Shown here in pieces: positions 54,366 through 63,900 of a stretch of 64,000 nucleotides of DNA (position 1 is the first letter of the stretch; each line of letters starts with the position of its first letter). The position numbers and the translations under genes were made by a program. Below the pieces are notes generated by a model. It saw only the letters and a list, made by a program, of their open reading frames with translations. It made no database searches and was not told where the DNA came from. The stretch is taken from positions 3,576,501-3,640,500 of the forward strand of contig NZ_JAPDUW010000001.1 in NCBI RefSeq assembly GCF_026015295.1. The letters are read 5' to 3'. This stretch comes from Segatella copri (GTDB lineage: Bacteria > Bacteroidota > Bacteroidia > Bacteroidales > Bacteroidaceae).

Positions 54366-55598
54366 TCATAATGCGAGAATAAAGTCCTTCTCGGTTGCAG
54401 CGATGAACTTGTCCATGTCCTCAAACAGCTTCTTTTGGGTTACTCTCGCATACCGCTGCGTCATCTTCACATCCTTGTGACCGAGCATCTTGCAGATGGT
54501 CTCCATCGGCACACCAGCCTCCAGCGTAATGAGGCTGGCGAACGAGTGTCGTCCCGAATGGTAGGAATAGGTCTTGCTCGTTTCCGCCAACTTGCAGATG
54601 GTGATGAGATCAATACGAACACGATTCGTGCTCAGCAATGGGAAAAGGGTATCTCTTGCCCCGTCCTCGTATTTCGCCATCAGCTCCAACGCCTCGGGCA
54701 GGAGTTTCACCCTGGCAAGTGTTCCGGTCTTCTTGCGGTTATAGATGAGCCATTTGTCACCATCCTCCAACACCTTGACATTGGCTTTCGTGATGGAAAC
54801 GGTGTCTATGAAGGCTGTTCCTGCATAGCAGGCGAAAAGAAACAGGTCACGGCTAACGGATAGTCTCGGCTTGTCTTCGGGCAGTTCCACATCACGGATT
54901 TTTATGAAATCAGACATGCTGAGAGCCTTGGGTGTCGTAACCCTTGGAGTGCCAACCCGATAATGGGCGAACAGCAGGTTCTTGCACAAGCCTCGCTCAA
55001 AGGCAATGCGGCACATCTTCTTGAAGAGCGACACATAGATGGTGATGGTTCCTGATGAAAAGCCTTTCTCGTCAAGCAAGTAATGGTGAAAGTCACTGAT
55101 GAAAGGCTCGGTCAGCTGTCCGAAAGCCAAATCAGTCAACCTATACTTCTCCCCGATGAACTCAGCGAGATTCTTGCGAATCTTTCTGTAAGTCCAGACA
55201 CTGCTCTTCGACATATCGATGCCCTCATGGGTGCTGAGTTCACTGATATGCTCGTCCACGAAGGAGAGAAGGGTGGTCTGTGTCTTGACGCTGCCCTGCA
55301 AAGCCTCCTTGACATCCTTAGCCTCGAAGTCCGTTCTCTTTTCCACAAGCACATCGAAAGCCTTTTGGATGGAAAGCAACAACTGCTCGATGTCCTTGTT
55401 GGTTTCCACGGCTTCCTTGCTCTTGCCCTCCAATCGGCTGGCACGAGGATTCCAAAGCGATGGAGTGCAAGACAACTTGCAGGAGAACTGCGCCATAGTC
55501 CTGTTCACCGTGATGCGTCCCATGATGGGAGCTTTTCCATTCTTGTCCATTCCGCTCTTTTTTAGGTAGAGCAACACCTTGAATTTTTCGATTTTCAT
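54366..55598 (-). CDS. Tyrosine recombinase (integrase) 2
   Basis: The 410-residue product from ATG 55598 (MKIEKFKVLLYLKKSG) has the same three domains. Catalytic residues are in FACYAGTAFIDTVSI (Arg replaced region near the family Arg), YSYHSGRHSFASLI (HxxR) and MLGHKDVKMTQRYARV (H and nucleophile Tyr). The family's first Arg, usually in TGxR, reads TAFID here, and in integrase 1 reads TSLSY; this variant is common in CTnDOT-type enzymes. The promoter TATATTTG is 22 bp upstream, ruling out the start at 55622. It is the outermost gene and next to the probable attachment region. Confidence 0.9.
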   Translation of the reverse strand: MKIEKFKVLLYLKKSGMDKNGKAPIMGRITVNRTMAQFSCKLSCTPSLWNPRASRLEGKSKEAVETNKDIEQLLLSIQKAFDVLVEKRTDFEAKDVKEALQGSVKTQTTLLSFVDEHISELSTHEGIDMSKSSVWTYRKIRKNLAEFIGEKYRLTDLAFGQLTEPFISDFHHYLLDEKGFSSGTITIYVSLFKKMCRIAFERGLCKNLLFAHYRVGTPRVTTPKALSMSDFIKIRDVELPEDKPRLSVSRDLFLFACYAGTAFIDTVSITKANVKVLEDGDKWLIYNRKKTGTLARVKLLPEALELMAKYEDGARDTLFPLLSTNRVRIDLITICKLAETSKTYSYHSGRHSFASLITLEAGVPMETICKMLGHKDVKMTQRYARVTQKKLFEDMDKFIAATEKDFILAL

Positions 55599-55619
55599 AA
55601 CGCTTACATTTTGAGTGTG

Positions 55620-55627
55620 CAAATATA
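55620..55627 (-). promoter_or_regulatory. -7 promoter box TATATTTG of the integrase pair
   Basis: On the minus strand TATATTTG lies 22 bp before the ATG at 55598. Confidence 0.6.
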
Positions 55628-55692
55628 ATCATTTTGTAAGCGTTCATTGATACGCAAAACATTGAGAATCAGCGCAATGAAATCCGTTGATG

Positions 55693-55815
55693 CACAAAGT
55701 TGCCTTTCCGCATTGTTACCTGCTTTGCATAGGTAACTGTGGCTCACGATTTAGTAACTGAACTACTTCAATATTCCTCACTCGCTTGCTTTATGCCGAT
55801 TTGGCAACTTTGTGC
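55693..55815. other. Inverted repeats beside the integrases, candidate attachment-region sites
   Basis: GCACAAAGTTGCC (55693-55705) and GGCAACTTTGTGC (55803-55815) are a perfect 13-bp pair. Within them GTTACCT (55716-55722) and AGGTAAC (55732-55738) form a second dyad. Such repeats near integrase genes often are arm-type binding sites. Confidence 0.45.
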
Positions 55816-56020
55816 AAATCTACTCATTCCCAACTGTTTACGTTCCAACCTCTCTTATTCTCCTTTGGCTGCTTTAGAGCTTTATGTTAAAAAAACTAAC
55901 TCATAGCTTTCTCCTCTAAAACTCACCGTTTCTTGGGGCTGAAGTCTGCGTTTTCTATTTGGGAACTCATTGACAGGATGGAAATCCTTGTATTTCTTTA
56001 TGATTTCATGCTAAAAAAAT

Positions 56021-56137
56021 AACACGGACAAATTGAATTTGTCCGGACAAATTGTCCGGTGGTTTGTAATGCGTTGATTATTGGGCGGTTATGAGCGTCC
56101 GGACAGGCAATCCGGACAAATTCAATTTGTCCGTGTT
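56021..56137. repeat. Long palindromic element with perfect 27-bp arms
   Basis: The left arm (56021-56047) begins AACACGGACAAATTGAATTT and the right arm (56111-56137) is its exact reverse complement. Each arm is itself nearly palindromic (GGACAAATT...AATTTGTCC). The centre has further TCCGGAC/GTCCGG pieces. It ends 13 bp before the GH31 remnant. Confidence 0.8.
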
Positions 56138-56149
56138 TTATTTTTCTTG

Positions 56150-56239
56150 TTGAGTACTGATAGCAGTGCAGGCTATCAGCCTATGCTGGCAAGCAAGAGG
56201 GTGGAATATGTCGGAAAGGCAGTAAAGGTACAGATGTAA
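56150..56239 (+). pseudogene. 3' remnant of a second GH31 gene
   Basis: The frame reads AGYQPMLASKRVEYVGKAVK and ends VQM-stop, matching the end of the GH31 protein at 28805 (AGDQPMQASKSVEYDGKAVK, IQM) in 16 of 21 residues after AG. The homology goes on through the stop into the promoter. Upstream of about 56150 all similarity is lost. Confidence 0.85.
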
Positions 56240-56241
56240 GT

Positions 56242-56306
56242 GTTACATAAAATAAAGTATTTGATAATTATGAAAAAGTAGAATTCTGCTTTTTTGCTTA
56301 CCTTTG
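56242..56306 (+). promoter_or_regulatory. Regulon operator and promoter of the GH43-CBM6 gene
   Basis: Direct repeats GTTACATAAAATAAAGT (56242-56258) and GATAATTATGAAAAAGT (56263-56279) are 21 bp apart; -7 box TACCTTTG at 56299-56306 is 36 bp from the start of the second. It is a diverged duplicate of 28808-28872. Confidence 0.75.
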
Positions 56307-56355
56307 CATCCACAAATAACAATTTAATCAACTAATAATTAATTTAAATCATAAA

Positions 56356-57702
56356 ATGACTAGATACAGAATGATTTTATCCCTGCTTTTGGCTGGCATG
56401 GGAACTGCAGCAACTGCACAGAACATCAACTTGCCTATCATCCAGACCAAGTACACCGCCGATCCTGCACCTTATGTGCACAACGATACGGTTTATCTCT
56501 ATACCACCCACGATGAGGATGGGGCTGAAGGGTTCCTGATGAAAGACTGGCTGCTCTATACCTCAACGGATATGGTAAACTGGCAAGACCGCGGTGCCGT
56601 GGCTTCATTGAAAGACTTCAAGTGGTTCAAGGGCGAGAATGGTGCCTGGGCAGAACAGGTCATCGAGCGCAATGGCAAATGGTATATGTATTGCCCTATC
56701 CACGGTCATGGCATCGGAGTGCTGGTAGCAGATAATCCATACGGACCGTTTAAGGATCCTATCGGAAAGCCTCTGGCATGGGAGGGCGACTGGTTCGACA
56801 TCGACCCTACTGTATGGGTAGATGATGATAACCAGGCTTACATGTATTGGGGCAACCCGGAGTTGAAGGCAGTGAAACTGAACGAGGACATGATTTCTTA
56901 TTCTGATTCCATCATGCACTTCCCGAAGATTCAGGATTATCAGGAAGGTCCTTGGTTCTGGAAGCGCAATGGCAATTATTATCTGGCTTATGCTTCTACC
57001 TGCTGTCCTGAGGGCATCGGTTATGCGATGAGCAAGAATCCGCTCGGACCGTGGGAATATAAGGGACATATCATGAACCATACGCCTCGTACTCGTGGCA
57101 ATCATCCGGGCATCATCGACTATAAGGGCAAGAGCTATTGCTTCGGCTTGAATTATGATATCTTCCGTTTGAAGACGGGGCGTCATGCCGAGCAGCGTTC
57201 TGTTTCTGCGGCCGAAATGACTTACAATCCTGACGGAACCATCCAGGAGTTGCCATACTTCCAGGACTGCAAGTTGGAGCAGATAGAATGGTTCAACCCT
57301 TATCGCCAGGTTGAGGCTGAGACGATGGCTTGGGGCTATGGATTGAAGACGCAGCCTAAGAACGAATGGGCACAGAAGGACAGATGGAACCAGGTGGTTA
57401 CGAATATTGATGAGGGAAAGTATATCCTCGTGAAGGGTGTTGACTTTAGGAAGGGTGCAAGTAAGTTTGAGGTTTCTGCCTCCTGCCACATGTTTGGCGG
57501 CAGCATTGAAATCCGTCTTGATGGGGTAAACGGCCAGTGCATCGGCAAGGTGGATATCAAGAACACCAAGGATGAATACAAAACCTTCTCAACCCAGGTG
57601 AAGAAGGTAAAGGGTGTTCATGATCTCTACTTCGTCTTTAAGGGAGGCGACATCCAGAAGCAGAACCTCTTCTTCCTGGATTGGTGGAAGTTTGGGGAGT
57701 AA
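56356..57702 (+). CDS. Exported GH43 enzyme with CBM6, probable arabinofuranosidase
   Basis: The 448-residue product has a signal peptide (LLLAGMGTAATAQ). Residues about 25-310 are a GH43 propeller with base Asp36 in YTADPAPYV, Asp in FDIDPTVWVD and acid Glu in YQEGPWFWKRNG. Residues about 320-448 form a CBM6-like module (EAETMAWGYGL, GSIEIRLDGVNGQCIGKV). The order and length fit enzymes that remove arabinose from arabinoxylan. It has its own promoter and terminator, so it is a single-gene unit of the xylan regulon. Confidence 0.9.
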   Translation: MTRYRMILSLLLAGMGTAATAQNINLPIIQTKYTADPAPYVHNDTVYLYTTHDEDGAEGFLMKDWLLYTSTDMVNWQDRGAVASLKDFKWFKGENGAWAEQVIERNGKWYMYCPIHGHGIGVLVADNPYGPFKDPIGKPLAWEGDWFDIDPTVWVDDDNQAYMYWGNPELKAVKLNEDMISYSDSIMHFPKIQDYQEGPWFWKRNGNYYLAYASTCCPEGIGYAMSKNPLGPWEYKGHIMNHTPRTRGNHPGIIDYKGKSYCFGLNYDIFRLKTGRHAEQRSVSAAEMTYNPDGTIQELPYFQDCKLEQIEWFNPYRQVEAETMAWGYGLKTQPKNEWAQKDRWNQVVTNIDEGKYILVKGVDFRKGASKFEVSASCHMFGGSIEIRLDGVNGQCIGKVDIKNTKDEYKTFSTQVKKVKGVHDLYFVFKGGDIQKQNLFFLDWWKFGE

Positions 57703-57705
57703 ACA

Positions 57706-57740
57706 AAAAGATGACATCGCCATATGCGGTGTCATCTTTT
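57706..57740 (+). terminator. Terminator after GH43-CBM6
   Basis: AAAAGATGACATCGC pairs with GCGGTGTCATCTTTT around a 5-nt loop. Confidence 0.85.
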
Positions 57741-57782
57741 CTGTATTATGAAATAGACACTCTTGGATAATCATTAGACTAT

Positions 57783-57847
57783 GAAACCAATCATAAAGCA
57801 TTTGTTACATGAAATAAAGTTATGATTCGAAAAAATCGCTATTTTTG
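57783..57847 (+). promoter_or_regulatory. Regulon operator and promoter of the GH5 gene
   Basis: Proximal repeat GTTACATGAAATAAAGT (57804-57820) starts 36 bp before the -7 box TATTTTTG (57840-57847). A weaker copy GAAACCAATCATAAAGC (57783-57799) lies 21 bp upstream. Confidence 0.75.
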
Positions 57848-57935
57848 CAGCGTTTTAACTGTGTAAATCAGAAAAGCCGGTGAAACTGTCGGCATTATAA
57901 CAATTATAAACTTTTATATTTCAACCTAAAAACAA

Positions 57936-60446
57936 ATGAAAAAGAGATTTTTGGCGATATTGGCGGCTGTGTTGCTACCGTCATGTCTGTTCGCCCAGTT
58001 TGGAGTGGTTTCGCCGCTTCATGTGAATGGCAATCAGTTGAATGATGCCTATGGCAACAAAGTGGTTTTGCATGGTGTGATGGATACACCGAGTCCTTAC
58101 TTCAACAAATATCGTTGGGGGTATAGCTGTACCGACAATAACATCTCGGCATGCATAAGCTATTATGACAAGATTTTTGGAGCACTCCAGAATCCTGCCA
58201 AAGGTACCTATTGTAATATCTTCCGTCTTCATCTCGAACCAGGCTGGACCAATGATCCCAACAAGAAGTCAACGGGTTCTGATACTGGAGAGGCTAATAT
58301 ATCGCGTTTCAGTGCTACCCGTTTGCAGAAGTATCTTGATGCCCTTTATCTGCCTATTGCGCAGAAGGCCATCAATCATGGCTTGTATGTGGTGATTCGT
58401 CCTCCAGGCGTATGTCCTAAGGATTTGAAGGTAGGAGATGCTTATCAGAATTATCTTAAAACGGTGTGGAACATTGTTTCCAGCAACAGTTGGGTGAAGA
58501 ATAATTCAGGCATCGTATCCCTGGAACTTGCCAACGAGCCTGTTCATATATATAATAGGTATGGTCAGAGTTCTGCCACAGCCATGCGAGATTATTTCCA
58601 ACCAGTGGTTGATGTGATTCGTAAGAATGGCTTCAAGGGTATTATCTGGATTCCTGGCACGGGCTACCAGAGCCAGTATGAGAATTATGCCTCTTATCCT
58701 GTTTCCGACAGCAACTTCGGCTATGCCGTGCATGTATATCCGGGATGGTATGGGGCAAGTGATACCAACTATGATTCCAACGCTTTCATCTATAATTTCC
58801 AGAAGCAGGTGCCTGTTGTAAAAAATAAACCGATTCTTGTTTCTGAGATAGACTGGAGCCCGGAGAAACCAGGTGCCGGTAAGTATAATGAGTTTGGACA
58901 GTGGGTGGCCAGCAACCTGGGTTCATGGGGAACTGCTACTACCAGCAAATGGGGTAATGCCTGGAAGAAGGTGATGGATCATTTCGGAAACATCAGCATG
59001 ACGCTGACCAGTACTGATGATTATCTTGATATCGACAACTTCCTGAAAACTGGTCAAATCAAGGCAGGCTTGGAGGCTAACCCTGAGGCATGCGGTCTGA
59101 CCTGTTTCTACTGGTATTATGAGTATTCTAAGAAAGACTATGCTCATAAGTCTGCTGGTACGTCTTCTTCTAACCAGAATACTCAGCCTTCTACTTCTGC
59201 CAATACCCAGGGCGAGAACATCATCAAGTCGTGGGGCAATGGCAGCGGATTCGTTCCTTCGGGATGGACGGTGGCAGATAATGGCACTCAGGTTTATGCC
59301 GGCAATAAATCGAGCGGTCCACGCATCATGAATTTCTCTGGTGATTTCAAGAATGCTTTCTATGTGAGAACTGTTTCTGCCGATAAGGCTGGCTATATAG
59401 AATATGGTAATACAAATGGTTATACCCTGCCTCTGGTATATGGCGAGTATGAGCTGAGCTGCAATGTGGCAGCCTGGAAGGGTGCTCCATATATGAAGGT
59501 GGAGGTGTTCGACCCTCAGAATGCTGTTCTTGCTTCTACCATCGTCAAGGCAAATGGCAATGCGAATGGCAAGGCGGGTGCTTATCTCTCGGGTACCAAC
59601 AAGGTATTTCTCTCGTTCTATTCCATGATTAAGGGCAATTACCGTGTACGTTTCACCCCTGTGGCAGATGCCAAGGGCACAGGTGGTGCCTGGGTTGAGG
59701 CTCTGGTAGGCAATGTGGCTCTTTACTTCAAGGGAAATCCGCTGGCACTGAATGCCGTGGGACAGGTTCCTGCCGGATGGAAGATTGTTGATGCCGGAGA
59801 GCAGAAGGCTGCTGGTGCTGCTGGCATTGGTCCACGCATCTTCAAGTTTGCCGGTGGTGATTTTTCTACGGGTCTTTACATCCGTCAGAGCGATGCCGGC
59901 AAGGCAGGCTACGCTGAGTTTGGTTCTACTTGGGGCTATGGCTTCTCGTTGAAGCAGGGCAGCTATGTATTCTCTTATAATGCCGTGGCGTGGTCGGGGT
60001 CTCCTTATCTGAAGTGTGAGGTTCTCGACGAGAGCAACAACGTGCTGGGTTCTCAGATTATCCAGTGTACCAAGAATGTGAACAAGAACACCGGTGCAAA
60101 TACTTATGGCAGCAATAGTGGTCAGGTACGATTCACCGCTTCCCGCACGGGTTACTATCACTTCCGCTTCACTCCTGTAGCAAACAGCTGGGGTGGCAGT
60201 GGTTCATGGCTTGAGGTAGTGGTAGGTCATCTGAAGATTTCCATGACCAGTGCTTTCCGTTCAAGAAGCATCGATGGCGGTTGGAACGATGGCACTACGG
60301 GCATCGGGCAGGTCGAGAGTGCTGAGAATATCAGCGGTCAGGAGACCAGACAGAACTCTGGCTGGTACACGCTTCAGGGTCAGCGAGTAGAACACCCAAC
60401 CAAGGGTATCTATATCCATAATGGCAAGAAGGTGGTTTTGAGATAA
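57936..60446 (+). CDS. Exported GH5 glycanase with two repeated C-terminal domains
   Basis: The 836-residue product has a signal peptide (ends SCLFAQ). Residues about 22-400 are a GH5 barrel: RLHLEPGW, acid/base Glu201 in LELANEP, HVYPGWYG, and nucleophile Glu304 in ILVSEIDW. A Ser/Thr-rich linker (AGTSSSNQNTQPSTSANTQG) follows. Then two related domains of about 170 residues lie in tandem (NGYTLPLVYGEYELSCNVAAW and WGYGFSLKQGSYVFSYNAVAW at matching places), probably carbohydrate-binding. The end (WYTLQGQRVEHPTKG) is the exported-protein tail also seen at 337. In this regulon an endo-xylanase is likely; the GH5 subfamily cannot be fixed by eye. Confidence 0.9.
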   Translation: MKKRFLAILAAVLLPSCLFAQFGVVSPLHVNGNQLNDAYGNKVVLHGVMDTPSPYFNKYRWGYSCTDNNISACISYYDKIFGALQNPAKGTYCNIFRLHLEPGWTNDPNKKSTGSDTGEANISRFSATRLQKYLDALYLPIAQKAINHGLYVVIRPPGVCPKDLKVGDAYQNYLKTVWNIVSSNSWVKNNSGIVSLELANEPVHIYNRYGQSSATAMRDYFQPVVDVIRKNGFKGIIWIPGTGYQSQYENYASYPVSDSNFGYAVHVYPGWYGASDTNYDSNAFIYNFQKQVPVVKNKPILVSEIDWSPEKPGAGKYNEFGQWVASNLGSWGTATTSKWGNAWKKVMDHFGNISMTLTSTDDYLDIDNFLKTGQIKAGLEANPEACGLTCFYWYYEYSKKDYAHKSAGTSSSNQNTQPSTSANTQGENIIKSWGNGSGFVPSGWTVADNGTQVYAGNKSSGPRIMNFSGDFKNAFYVRTVSADKAGYIEYGNTNGYTLPLVYGEYELSCNVAAWKGAPYMKVEVFDPQNAVLASTIVKANGNANGKAGAYLSGTNKVFLSFYSMIKGNYRVRFTPVADAKGTGGAWVEALVGNVALYFKGNPLALNAVGQVPAGWKIVDAGEQKAAGAAGIGPRIFKFAGGDFSTGLYIRQSDAGKAGYAEFGSTWGYGFSLKQGSYVFSYNAVAWSGSPYLKCEVLDESNNVLGSQIIQCTKNVNKNTGANTYGSNSGQVRFTASRTGYYHFRFTPVANSWGGSGSWLEVVVGHLKISMTSAFRSRSIDGGWNDGTTGIGQVESAENISGQETRQNSGWYTLQGQRVEHPTKGIYIHNGKKVVLR

Positions 60447-60472
60447 AATATGTGAGATAGATTGTTAAATGT

Positions 60473-60508
60473 GAAAGATGGCCTCGCAAAACGTGAGGTC
60501 ATCTTTTT
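60473..60508 (+). terminator. Terminator after GH5
   Basis: AAAGATGGCCTCGC and CGTGAGGTCATCTTT form a stem with a 4-nt loop, followed by T residues. Confidence 0.8.
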
Positions 60509-60809
60509 ATTTTTTTGTCTTTTTCTTTATTATGTGTTATCATGCAAATATTTTGGAACATCTGCCAAACAGTATTTTTGAGTTTTGTAGTAATTTTGCA
60601 GTATATACAATAATAAGATATTTATTTTTAGATTTATGCTTTTATAAAAAGAAAACAGTTCATATTGATGAACTGCAAGACTGTTGTGAAACAGGTTTAA
60701 TTGTTTTCGGAAGTGGTGCATAGTGATATGCGCCATTTTTTGTGCTATAACATGTTTCTTTTTTTTAGTTTATCATAAAATACAGAAAATGTGTTAGTTA
60801 CGGTGTGCT
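60509..60809. other. A/T-rich gap without a recognised gene
   Basis: An open frame of 81 codons runs through here but begins inside the terminator and has no ribosome site or known pattern. No RNA gene was recognised. The operator of the next susC follows. Confidence 0.5.
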
Positions 60810-60874
60810 GTAACAAGAGATGAAACAATTGGAACATCAAGAAAACACGTTCTCATGACAGTTTTCTACCTTTG
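60810..60874 (+). promoter_or_regulatory. Regulon operator and promoter of the second susC
   Basis: GTAACAAGAGATGAAAC (60810-60826) and GGAACATCAAGAAAACA (60831-60847) are 21 bp apart; -7 box TACCTTTG at 60867-60874 is 36 bp from the second. The match to the consensus is weaker than in the other sites, but spacing is identical. Confidence 0.65.
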
Positions 60875-60938
60875 CAGCCGTGTTCTTTAACCAAGAAGTA
60901 ATAACACCTAGAAACAAACTTAATTAAAATGATACAAC

Positions 60939-63900
60939 ATGATTGAACAAGTGTTTACATTTAAACGGACAGCAGCTCTATGCCTCGTGGGAGCCTTCTG
61001 CAGCTTGAACGCACAAGCCCAGAAGATTACCGTGAAGGGTAGTATTGTTGACGGCACAGGAGAGCCACTGATTGGTGCTACTGTGAAAGTGAAGGGTGAT
61101 GCCACTTCGGGTGTCATCTCCGACATGGATGGTAACTTTCAGATTGCAGTACCTTCTGAAAATTCATCCCTTGTCATTACCTATATCGGTATGGAATCTA
61201 AAACGATTAAAGTAGGTAAGAAAAGACAGTTTAAAATTACCTTGACTGATGACAATACATTGGGCGAGGTAGTAGTGGTTGGTTATGGCCAGCAGAAGAA
61301 AGCCTCTGTTGTCGGCTCTATTGCACAGACAGATGCGAAAACCTTGAATCGTCATGCCGGAGTTTCTTCTTTGGGTCAAGCTCTGACAGGTAATCTTCCA
61401 GGTGTCGTTACTTTCTCTTCTACGGGTATGCCAGGTGAGGAAGATCCTAAGATCGTAATCCGTACCCAGACTTCTATCAACGGTTCCAATGACCCTCTCG
61501 TCCTCGTGGATGGTGTGGAGCGTGCCATGAACACCGTTGACCTTTCTTCAGTAGAGAGCATTTCCGTATTGAAGGATGCTTCTGCCACTGCCGTTTATGG
61601 TGTGAAGGGTGGTAATGGTGTCATCCTCATTACTACCAAGCGTGGTAAGGAAGGTAAGGCTGCCGTACACGTGAAGGCGAATGCTACCATGAAGGTGGTT
61701 TCCAAGTTGCCTGAGAAATATGATTCTTACGATACTTTCCGTCTTCTGAATAGAGTGGTAGAGCGCGAGCTGAACATCAGCGACGAAAAATCCTGGGGTT
61801 CTTACAAGCCAATGGCTATTATTGACAAGTATCGTAACCCTGCTAATGCTGAGGAATGGGACCGCTATCCTAACGTGGATTGGCAGAAGGAACTGTTCAA
61901 CAACACAGCCATGTCTTACAATGCCAGCGTGGATGTTTCGGGAGGTACCAAACTCGTGAAATATTTTGCAGCTATTGACTTCTCTCATGAAGGTGACCTG
62001 TTCAAGGACTTCACCAGCGGTCGTGGCTATAAGTCTGGTTTCGGCTATAACCGTGTTAACATGCGTGCCAACCTGGACTTCAATCTGACCAAGACTACTC
62101 TGTTCTCTACCAACCTTTTCGGTAGTAACGGTGTCCGCCATTTCCCTTGGGACAAGGCGAGTGATTCCAGTGCTTATTGGGCTTCTGTCTATCATGCAGC
62201 TCCAGATGCCATGCGTCCTATTTATTCTGACGGAACTTATGGATACTATGGTCCACGTAAGGCCGACTGTCCTAACTCTGTGATGAGCCTTGCCCGAAGC
62301 GGTGTGGAGAACCGTACCAATACACAGATTACCACCGACTTTATTCTTACCCAGAAACTCGATTTCCTGACCAAGGGTCTGAAGTTTGTTGCCAAGGTTT
62401 CTCTTGACAATACAATGGTAGAGGAGAAGCGTGGTATCAGCGACCAGTATATGGATCCGCAGCTGAAGTGGATTAACCCTGATGATGGCTCAGTTTCCTA
62501 TGACCAGAGCGTGGATTACCATGAGTCTGTGGCATGGACCATCAATGGCGGTAAGGTAAAAACGGATGCAACTTATCGCCGTCTCTATTATCTGGCTCAG
62601 CTCGACTGGAACCGCAAGTTCGGCAATCATGAAGTGGGTGCAATGGGTGTATTCAACCGCAACGAATATGCCAACGGTTCTTCTTTCAAGCATTATCGTG
62701 AAGACTGGGTGTTCCGTGCCACATACAACTATGCGATGCGCTACATGCTCGAGTTGAACGGATGCTACAACGGTTCTGAGAAGTTTGGTCCCGACTATCG
62801 CTTCAAGTTCTTCCCATCAGCTTCTCTCGGTTGGACTATCACCGAGGAGCCATTCATGAAGAACATCAGGAAATATGTAGATATGTTTAAGGTGCGTGCA
62901 TCCTGGGGTCGCATCGGTGATGATTCTACCGGAGGTTCTTATCTCTATACCGACCAGTATTCTTATGGTGGTAAGACCTATCTGGGTGGTGATGCCACTT
63001 ATGATTCACCTTATACTATATATCGCCTTACCCGTATCGGAAACCCTAACGTGCGTTGGGAGACATCAGAGAAGCGCAACCTGGGTTTCGACTTCGGATT
63101 CCTGGGCGGACTGATTACCGGTTCGCTGGATGTATTTAGCGACAAGCGTACCGATGTGCTCTTAACCGACCGTTCCATCCCTTCTTACTATGGTATGAAC
63201 TACACGGTTGCCAATGTGGGTTCGGTGGATGCCAAGGGTTACGAGTTGAGCCTGAAGGTGAACAAGGCATGGAACAAGAATCTGCGTACATGGGCAAACT
63301 TCAATATGACCCATGCTACCAACGAGATTAAGTTTGCCGATGATCCAAAGCTTCAGGCAAGTTATCTGAACAAGGCGGGTTATGCCATCGGTCAGAACCA
63401 TAGTTACATTGATCATGGTTTTATCCGCAACTGGGATGATCTCTATGCCGTACCTACCTGGGGTAGCCATGATTCAGAGAAATATACGGGTGATGCCATT
63501 ATTTCAGACTTCAATGGTGACGGTCAGATTACAAAAGATGACATGGCGCCTTATCAGTATACCTCTATTCCTGAGAATACCTTCAGTACTACATTGGGAG
63601 CAGAGTGGAAGGGCTTGAGCGTAACGGTACAGTTCTATGGTGTAACCAATGTTACCCGCGAGGTGAACTTCCCAACCTTTGAGCGTGAAACCCACATTGC
63701 CTTTAAGGAGGGTTCTTACTTCACGCCATCCAATCCGGGTGGAGAGTTGTCTTTGCCACGCTGGACCACAGTGGCAGACGAGGGAAATGCCGGTACCCGT
63801 TACTTCTATGACGGTGCTTTCCTGCGCTTGAAGAATGCCGAGATAGCTTATACCTTCAGGGGTGCTTGGGTGAAGCGAATGCACTTGAATTCACTCCGTG

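Larger units (their letters stand above)
48583..55920. mobile_element. Integrative mobilizable element
   Basis: The block holds relaxase, MobC, a DUF3408-type protein, two excisionase-like HTH proteins, a RhuM-like protein and two tyrosine recombinases, the gene set of Bacteroides mobilizable transposons. The ends are not proven: the left end lies at or left of 48583 and the right end is probably between 55640 and 56150, where dyads and a broken GH31 remnant occur. Whether the lanthipeptide operon is cargo is open. Confidence 0.6.

Noticed and set aside
54302..54424. Longer N-terminus of integrase 1
   Set aside because: The added residues have no similarity to integrases and lie in the gap between genes; ATG 54301 gives the usual start.
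58923..60161. Minus-strand open frame of 412 codons
   Set aside because: It lies opposite the GH5 C-terminal domains; the length follows from the codon bias of the sense strand.
60478..60723. Open frame of 81 codons after GH5
   Set aside because: It starts inside the terminator stem and has no promoter or ribosome site; probably chance in A/T-rich DNA.
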